From positions 1 to 64,000 of the forward strand of contig JBGCGF010000044.1 in NCBI GenBank assembly GCA_045110575.1: a stretch of 64,000 bases of DNA, given 5' to 3'. Origin of the DNA: CALDTK01 sp045110575 (GTDB lineage: Bacteria; Bacteroidota; Bacteroidia; Chitinophagales; Saprospiraceae). Shown piece after piece: positions 59,611 through 64,000 of the stretch (its first letter is position 1; each line of letters begins with the position of its first letter). Under the pieces are notes generated by a model. The model searched no databases. It was given only the letters and a program-made list of their open reading frames with translations, and was not told the origin of the DNA. Made by a program: the position numbers and the translations under genes.

Positions 59611-61173
59611 ATGCAACATTTAATATTCGTAGTTTGCTTCAGTCTTCTTTTAATGACTATAAGCACCGTAACCTTTGCCCAACAAGAGCCCGTATATGAA
59701 TCACTTCAGGTACAGTCTGTGAGTTTTGGAAACCCTTATTTTGCTGCAACCTTTCCGTTACGACCACCAGTTGAGTTCAGAGGAAATATCCCAATAATGA
59801 AGGACAATCATGACGAACAATATACTGAACCACAGTATACAGATTCAGGATCGAAACCAGTTGCATTTGTTTCAGGTTCAAGAGTTGGTATTTCTGCAAC
59901 GTTTATTGCTGATTTGAATTGCTTCCCTTCAGGAACAGAATTGTATATCAAGCCTTCTATTGCTTCTGCACCTGGAGGAGTGCTATTTCCTGTAAGGAAA
60001 TGTATAGTTACCCAGTCCGGAATAGTAGAATACAGGGAATCTCCCTTGTTAATACCTGGTGGCAGCCATTCGGTATTAACTCCTAAGGTTGCCTCTAGCT
60101 TACTTCTTACAGATCGTATGGTTAGCGCTAGTCAGCTTGAAGCAGTTTGGAGATATTCTTTATCACCATCAGTACTAAATTCAACCGCGGGTAGATCTAC
60201 GAATAAATTCTATACTACTTACAAGACGCGAGATGCGGAATCTGGTGTATATTCAAATAGCTCTCCACTACACCAATCCCCTCTCCCCCACACGGTTATT
60301 GCTGTTGGATGTGAGGCGGCAAATAGGATTAGCTCAGAAAACCCTATTCTGTCTGCAATTACTGCAAAATTTAGTGGTTTAAGCATTCAAAGCGCTGATG
60401 ATGGAAGCCCGCTCACATACTACGAAAACTGGACTACGGGTTGTTCTAATACTGAAGGACTTCTCACTACGAGTGACGGCCAGTGTGGGAGTTGGTCAAA
60501 ATTCTATCTAGATGTTTTGTATGCACAGGGAATTAAATCAGTTGCCACAAACTCAGACGGTCTAGATTACAATGAAGTTAAAGTTTCATTTGTCGGCCCT
60601 CAACAAGGTTTCTTCGTCAACGATTGGGCTATAGACCACTCTTCTCTATATGCTAGACATTGGATTACATATGTAAATGATGCAGGGCCATACAACAATT
60701 CAAACGTTGCACCTTTCGGAATTCTTGCTATTCCAGTCCATTCACAACAAGCTTTAGACAACATACTATTCAACAATAACAGAGACTTATTTGAGCAAGA
60801 ATTTTGGCTAGATAATAAGTATAATTTTGAAGATCCTCCTCTATATAAAATGCCTATTTCTGATGTTGATGGAATTCCAGGTCAATCAACCCCTAATCCG
60901 CTGAGTAATTTTGGAAATCATATTTTTTCTGCAACAAATCAAGGTAATTTCGACCCCTCATACGGGACAGAATACGCTAATGATCCGAATAATTTCGCTC
61001 AATATGTTACCTTTCTTTATGATACCGGTAGTATAATTTTGGATGAAAGTTTGTATGATCACGACTGGAATAGTGATGGTATGACTTCAGGTGAGGTGAG
61101 ACGTATTACCATTATACTCGACCCCAATGTAAATAATTTCAATCTTGACATAATATACATGACTTATGAATAA
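59611..61173 (+). CDS. Secreted protein with possible transglutaminase-like domain (AT-rich operon, gene 3)
   Basis: A 520-residue protein starting at MQHLIFVVCFSLLLMT, signal peptide ending FAQ; the open frame upstream runs into gene 2 and is not signal-like. The middle has DGQCGSWSKFYLDVLYAQGI (C292), which looks like the cysteine segment of transglutaminase-like hydrolases, and YARHWITYVND (H350) may supply the histidine; the third acid is not certain. The N-terminal 240 residues are beta-rich. Gap to gene 2 is 28 bp. The domain call is tentative. Confidence 0.72.
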   Translation: MQHLIFVVCFSLLLMTISTVTFAQQEPVYESLQVQSVSFGNPYFAATFPLRPPVEFRGNIPIMKDNHDEQYTEPQYTDSGSKPVAFVSGSRVGISATFIADLNCFPSGTELYIKPSIASAPGGVLFPVRKCIVTQSGIVEYRESPLLIPGGSHSVLTPKVASSLLLTDRMVSASQLEAVWRYSLSPSVLNSTAGRSTNKFYTTYKTRDAESGVYSNSSPLHQSPLPHTVIAVGCEAANRISSENPILSAITAKFSGLSIQSADDGSPLTYYENWTTGCSNTEGLLTTSDGQCGSWSKFYLDVLYAQGIKSVATNSDGLDYNEVKVSFVGPQQGFFVNDWAIDHSSLYARHWITYVNDAGPYNNSNVAPFGILAIPVHSQQALDNILFNNNRDLFEQEFWLDNKYNFEDPPLYKMPISDVDGIPGQSTPNPLSNFGNHIFSATNQGNFDPSYGTEYANDPNNFAQYVTFLYDTGSIILDESLYDHDWNSDGMTSGEVRRITIILDPNVNNFNLDIIYMTYE

Positions 61174-61963
61174 GCTGACTGTACTTTTACTGTTTCTTTT
61201 AACTATAGCATCGGAACTAAATGCCCAATTTATTATTCACGAATCAAGTGGGATAGCTACTGTTGTCAATAAAGATCAACTTTTTGTTTGGGACAAAGAA
61301 CACAATCGATTCTCTGATTCAACAACACTCTATTTTAATAATCTTTACAAAGCGAATGACAATTACACTTTTGTTAATTTCGCAGGAGTTGTCTGGTATT
61401 TTGGAGCGGATGTTGGTGGCGAGCTATCCAGCCTGTCATGGAATGCTTATGTTTTGCGAACTACTATTGAAGCCGTCCGTACATTGAAATCAAAAGGCAG
61501 ATTCGTTAGTTCAAAAGTTTTCGGTTTAGGACCTATTCATACAAAATCTACATTTAGACCTAAATTCGGACTTGGTCAAGACTCTTTATTCAAAGTACTT
61601 TCGTTTACGCTTATTGATTCAGAGCTTTCCGTCTACAATGTTGCCGATAATTTAAGCAAGCAAATATATCGCGCACAAGATTCACTTGGCTTAAAGTTTA
61701 CTATCTCAAATGCTGATGATTATGTAGAATTCATGAGTAGCGAAAATTGCAGCGTAGGTCATATCTTTCAAAGCAAATCTGGATACACAATCCTTTTTGG
61801 AGATCGATTTATACTTCAAACAGATTCCAATGGAGTAGCTCAATTCAAGACGTTAGATCAACCTACCTCTATAGTCAAGCGTCGCGCGACCTTTTTCTTA
61901 TTAGAGCACGAATTGGTACCTAGTTCATCTATTCCGTTCCTATCGAAACTGAAATCCAAGTAA
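61166..61963 (+). CDS. Secreted protein of unknown function (AT-rich operon, gene 4)
   Basis: A 265-residue protein overlapping gene 3 by 8 bp. Signal peptide LTVLLLFLLTIASELNAQ. The rest alternates short beta strands (SGIATVVNKDQLFVWDKEHN, YTFVNFAGVVWYFGADVGGE) and may form a propeller-like or sandwich fold. Family not recognised. Last gene of the block; no terminator hairpin with T-run was seen downstream. Confidence 0.7.
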   Translation: MNKLTVLLLFLLTIASELNAQFIIHESSGIATVVNKDQLFVWDKEHNRFSDSTTLYFNNLYKANDNYTFVNFAGVVWYFGADVGGELSSLSWNAYVLRTTIEAVRTLKSKGRFVSSKVFGLGPIHTKSTFRPKFGLGQDSLFKVLSFTLIDSELSVYNVADNLSKQIYRAQDSLGLKFTISNADDYVEFMSSENCSVGHIFQSKSGYTILFGDRFILQTDSNGVAQFKTLDQPTSIVKRRATFFLLEHELVPSSSIPFLSKLKSK

Positions 61964-62172
61964 CATGCTCGTGAAAGGATAAACTTCCACATAGTGTATT
62001 TGATGTTGTACGATGCAAACAAGGAGCACAAAGTGTGATTGTTCTTGCTTTGCGCTAAGATATAGTCCTCAAATTTTTGGACAGCGATTCTCGCAACGGG
62101 CTCAATAGACCGCTTCGGAGGTCGACCATTTGCAAATAAGCAATTTGCAATCAGTTAGACTCTGATTTAAAG

Positions 62173-62201
62173 CTGTTCGTAAATCGACGAATTACGAACA
62201 G
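62173..62201. promoter_or_regulatory. Palindrome upstream of the sigma-54 activator gene
   Basis: CTGTTCGTAA ... TTACGAACAG, 10-bp perfect arms, 9-nt loop, about 50 bp before the -7 box at 62250. The right half (CGACGAATTACGAACAG) recurs at 15404-15420 with two changes. Possible operator or dispersed element. The rest of the 61964-62291 gap shows no gene. Confidence 0.45.
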
Positions 62202-62249
62202 ATGCCATCTCGTCGGATTTCATACCGATACCCCAACCTTTCCTTCAAT

Positions 62250-62257
62250 TACTTTCG
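62250..62257 (+). promoter_or_regulatory. -7 box TACTTTCG for the sigma-54 activator gene
   Basis: TAnnTTYG box 34 bp before the ATG at 62292; no clear -33 element. Confidence 0.5.
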
Positions 62258-62291
62258 CCTGCCAGTCTGTCAGTTCGTACTTTGCGGGCGT

Positions 62292-63617
62292 ATGACGTTA
62301 CAGGGAGTGAAACAACGCTTTGGGATCATTGGTACCTCGCCAGATCTTGATCGCGCTATCGATACAGCGATGCGCGTCGCAGCTACAGACTTGACCGTTT
62401 TAGTGCAAGGTGAGAGCGGCGTTGGTAAAGAGAGCTTTAGCAAGATTATTCATCAGCTATCGCCTCGAAAACATGGCCAAATCATCGCCATCAACTGTGG
62501 TGCGATCCCTTCTGGAACGATCAATTCCGAGCTCTTCGGTCACGACAAAGGTGCTTTTACCGGTGCCGTCAATGATCGCAAGGGATATTTCGAGACTGTC
62601 GATGGAGGTACCATCTTCCTCGATGAGATCGGTGAGATGCCGCTCGACACACAAGCATACTTGCTTCGAGTACTCGAGACCGGAGAGTTCTTACGTGTAG
62701 GCTCCAGTAAGCCACGTAAGACAGATGTACGCGTCGTTGCAGCTACCAATGTGGATTTGCTTTCACGCGTCCGTAAAAACAAGTTTAGAGAGGATCTCTT
62801 CTACCGTCTCAATACGGTGCCGATTCGAGTGCCTTCTTTGAGTGAACGTAGACAAGACATCTTCTTGCTCTTCCGCAAGTTTTCCCTCGACTTTTCAGAG
62901 CGTTACCGCACCGAACCAGTGCGCTTAGATGATTCAGGTCGCTTAGTCATTGAGAACTATGCCTGGCCAGGAAACATCCGTGAGCTGCGTAACATGGCTG
63001 AGCAGCTGAGCGTGATGTCTACCGATAAGATGATTGACGCTGAGAAGCTCTACAATTACGTGCCTAAGCTGCGTGAACGTCACCTTCCGGCAAAACAACA
63101 CCAATTCAACGGTGGCGATTCTGAGGGGTCAAACAATGGCTCAAACATGGGCGACAGAGACATCCTCTACCGCCTACTTTTTGACATGAAGGGAGATCTC
63201 AACGAGTTAAAAGGTGTATTGAGTGAGTTGATCAGCAACAACAACCTGCGTGTCAGCCGTGCACAAATGGAACACCTCGAAGACAGCGATATGCCTAGGC
63301 TACGCGCTATAGCTTCAGAGAGTTCTACTCCAGTGATCCAGCAACGAAGCTTTGGCAATGGGCATTCACCTGCTCAGCCTGCACAGCAATCAGGATCATA
63401 CGAGTCTTCAGGTGCGATCTTGATCGACAACCCTGATAATTTCCACTATGACAGCACCGCTGAAGTAGTCGAGGAGTCGCTTTCTCTTGAAGACATGGAG
63501 AAAACAATGATTAAAAAAGCACTCGACAAACACAACAATCGTCGTCGAGAAGCCGCTGAAGATCTGGGAATCTCTGAACGCACACTCTACCGAAAGATCA
63601 AGCAGTATGACATATGA
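62292..63617 (+). CDS. Sigma-54-dependent transcriptional activator without sensor domain
   Basis: A 441-residue AAA+ enhancer-binding protein. The AAA+ domain begins almost at the N terminus: Walker A GESGVGKE at 40-47, sigma-54 contact loop GAFTGA at 87-92, Walker B GGTIFLDEIGEM near 105-116, sensor RVVAATN and arginine-finger region FREDLFYRLN. A linker of about 120 polar residues leads to a C-terminal Fis-type HTH (EAAEDLGISERTLYRKIKQY). With no receiver or GAF domain it resembles PspF-like constitutive activators. ATG 62292 is chosen because conserved sequence begins there. It precedes an lptE-like gene. Confidence 0.94.
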   Translation: MTLQGVKQRFGIIGTSPDLDRAIDTAMRVAATDLTVLVQGESGVGKESFSKIIHQLSPRKHGQIIAINCGAIPSGTINSELFGHDKGAFTGAVNDRKGYFETVDGGTIFLDEIGEMPLDTQAYLLRVLETGEFLRVGSSKPRKTDVRVVAATNVDLLSRVRKNKFREDLFYRLNTVPIRVPSLSERRQDIFLLFRKFSLDFSERYRTEPVRLDDSGRLVIENYAWPGNIRELRNMAEQLSVMSTDKMIDAEKLYNYVPKLRERHLPAKQHQFNGGDSEGSNNGSNMGDRDILYRLLFDMKGDLNELKGVLSELISNNNLRVSRAQMEHLEDSDMPRLRAIASESSTPVIQQRSFGNGHSPAQPAQQSGSYESSGAILIDNPDNFHYDSTAEVVEESLSLEDMEKTMIKKALDKHNNRRREAAEDLGISERTLYRKIKQYDI

Positions 63618-63783
63618 CCCTGGTCATGCACTAGAATTGCTACTACAATCCGGAAACACCTTCAAACACAAGCACATGCGAGATAAATCTATCCTCACCC
63701 TAGCTCTGCTAGGTCTGCGGAAAATTTCACTCACGAGCACTCGTGTTTCTTGGTTTTCCAGGATTTCGCAACGCATTCAGCAC

Positions 63784-64000
63784 ATGGCCAGAGTCTCTTC
63801 AGTTGGCGTATATGTGTTTCTGATTTTATTGATGTCAACCTTTTCTTCTTGCTACACCCTCAACGGTGTCAGCATCAGTGAAGAAACGCAGACGTACTAC
63901 GTTGATCAATTTGATGTGACAGCTATATCCGCACCCGCGGAGATTGGGCAACAGTTTAGTGAGCGCCTCAAACAGAAAATCAACAACAATACTCGACTGG
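63784..64000 (+). CDS. lptE: LptE-family lipoprotein, start of gene, cut by window edge
   Basis: The frame runs open to the window end (72 codons visible). From ATG 63784: signal helix VGVYVFLILLMSTFSSC with lipobox cysteine, then YTLNGVSISEETQTYYVDQF, the N-terminal pattern of LptE-like proteins that plug the LptD translocon for LPS in the outer membrane. An in-frame ATG at 63676 would add 36 residues without signal features, so the later start is preferred. It follows the sigma-54 activator. Confidence 0.75.
   Translation, partial: MARVSSVGVYVFLILLMSTFSSCYTLNGVSISEETQTYYVDQFDVTAISAPAEIGQQFSERLKQKINNNTRL

Noticed and set aside
63676..63783. Upstream ATG for the lptE-like gene
   Set aside because: In frame, but adds 36 residues before the signal peptide; the ATG at 63784 gives a standard lipoprotein N terminus.
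1..64000. CRISPR arrays, rRNA genes, prophage or IS transposase genes
   Set aside because: No regularly spaced repeats, no rRNA sequence and no recognisable transposase, integrase or phage structural gene found.

Overview
The window is chromosomal DNA of a Bacteroidota bacterium. The evidence is a type IX secretion sorting domain on a PDZ protein, an OmpA protein with thrombospondin type 3 repeats, BT_3928/DoxX-type, DUF1599, DUF4159, DUF4403 and DUF1573 families, YajC-YbbR order, a sigma-54 activator next to an LptE-like lipoprotein, and at least a dozen promoter-like sites of the Bacteroidota -7 type (here TAC-n-TT-Y-G-C). The genus cannot be told from the sequence. Most of the window is ordinary housekeeping DNA with short intergenic gaps.

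Layout. 1-2.6 kb: edge of a lipoprotein gene whose start contains a heptamer tandem repeat, a REP-like palindrome, an OmpA/TSP3 porin-like protein. 2.6-12.6 kb: a coiled-coil protein with sbcC-sbcD, pyrF, nfu-mrp (iron-sulfur), divergent ribF and a glycosyltransferase. 12.7-13 kb: tRNA-Val(GAC) and tRNA-Pro(GGG), neither encoding CCA; the CCA-adding enzyme lies at 26.4-27.8 kb. 13-24.6 kb: DoxX-like and DUF1599 genes, EamA transporter, YigZ, di-haem peroxidase lipoprotein, miaB, an ABC ATPase, deoxynucleoside kinase, YggS, UbiD decarboxylase. 24.6-34.9 kb: lipoprotein, HAD, MazG-like, CCA enzyme, a tandem pair of secreted paralogues, sugar MFS porter, DusB, NhaD with an overlapping His-rich lipoprotein, DUF4403. 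35-55.7 kb: PDZ/T9SS cargo, TPR protein, ribH, gamma-glutamyltransferase, MltA, DUF4159-small ORF-rsmE, rseP, mnmA-lipoprotein-rimM, ybbR-yajC-DUF1573, aroK, flavin reductase, DUF429, membrane subtilase, trxB, fba. 55.7-62 kb: an AT-rich block with four secreted-protein genes in one apparent operon, preceded by repeats. 62.3 kb to the end: sigma-54 activator and the start of an lptE-like gene.

The most unusual features are: (1) a dispersed 14-mer, GCTTTCGCCAAAAC, with ten perfect and nine one-mismatch copies, in both orientations, read through as three different peptides inside unrelated genes; (2) the AT-rich operon, whose first gene (SprB-repeat-like) is interrupted at a C8 tract and at a (TA)5 tract, with removal of one unit from each restoring a single 665-codon frame; (3) a 7-bp x 4 tandem repeat lying between the only usable start codon and the lipoprotein signal peptide at the left edge. 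Points 2 and 3 together suggest that slippage-driven (phase-variable) control of surface proteins may exist in this organism. This is inference until read-level data are checked.
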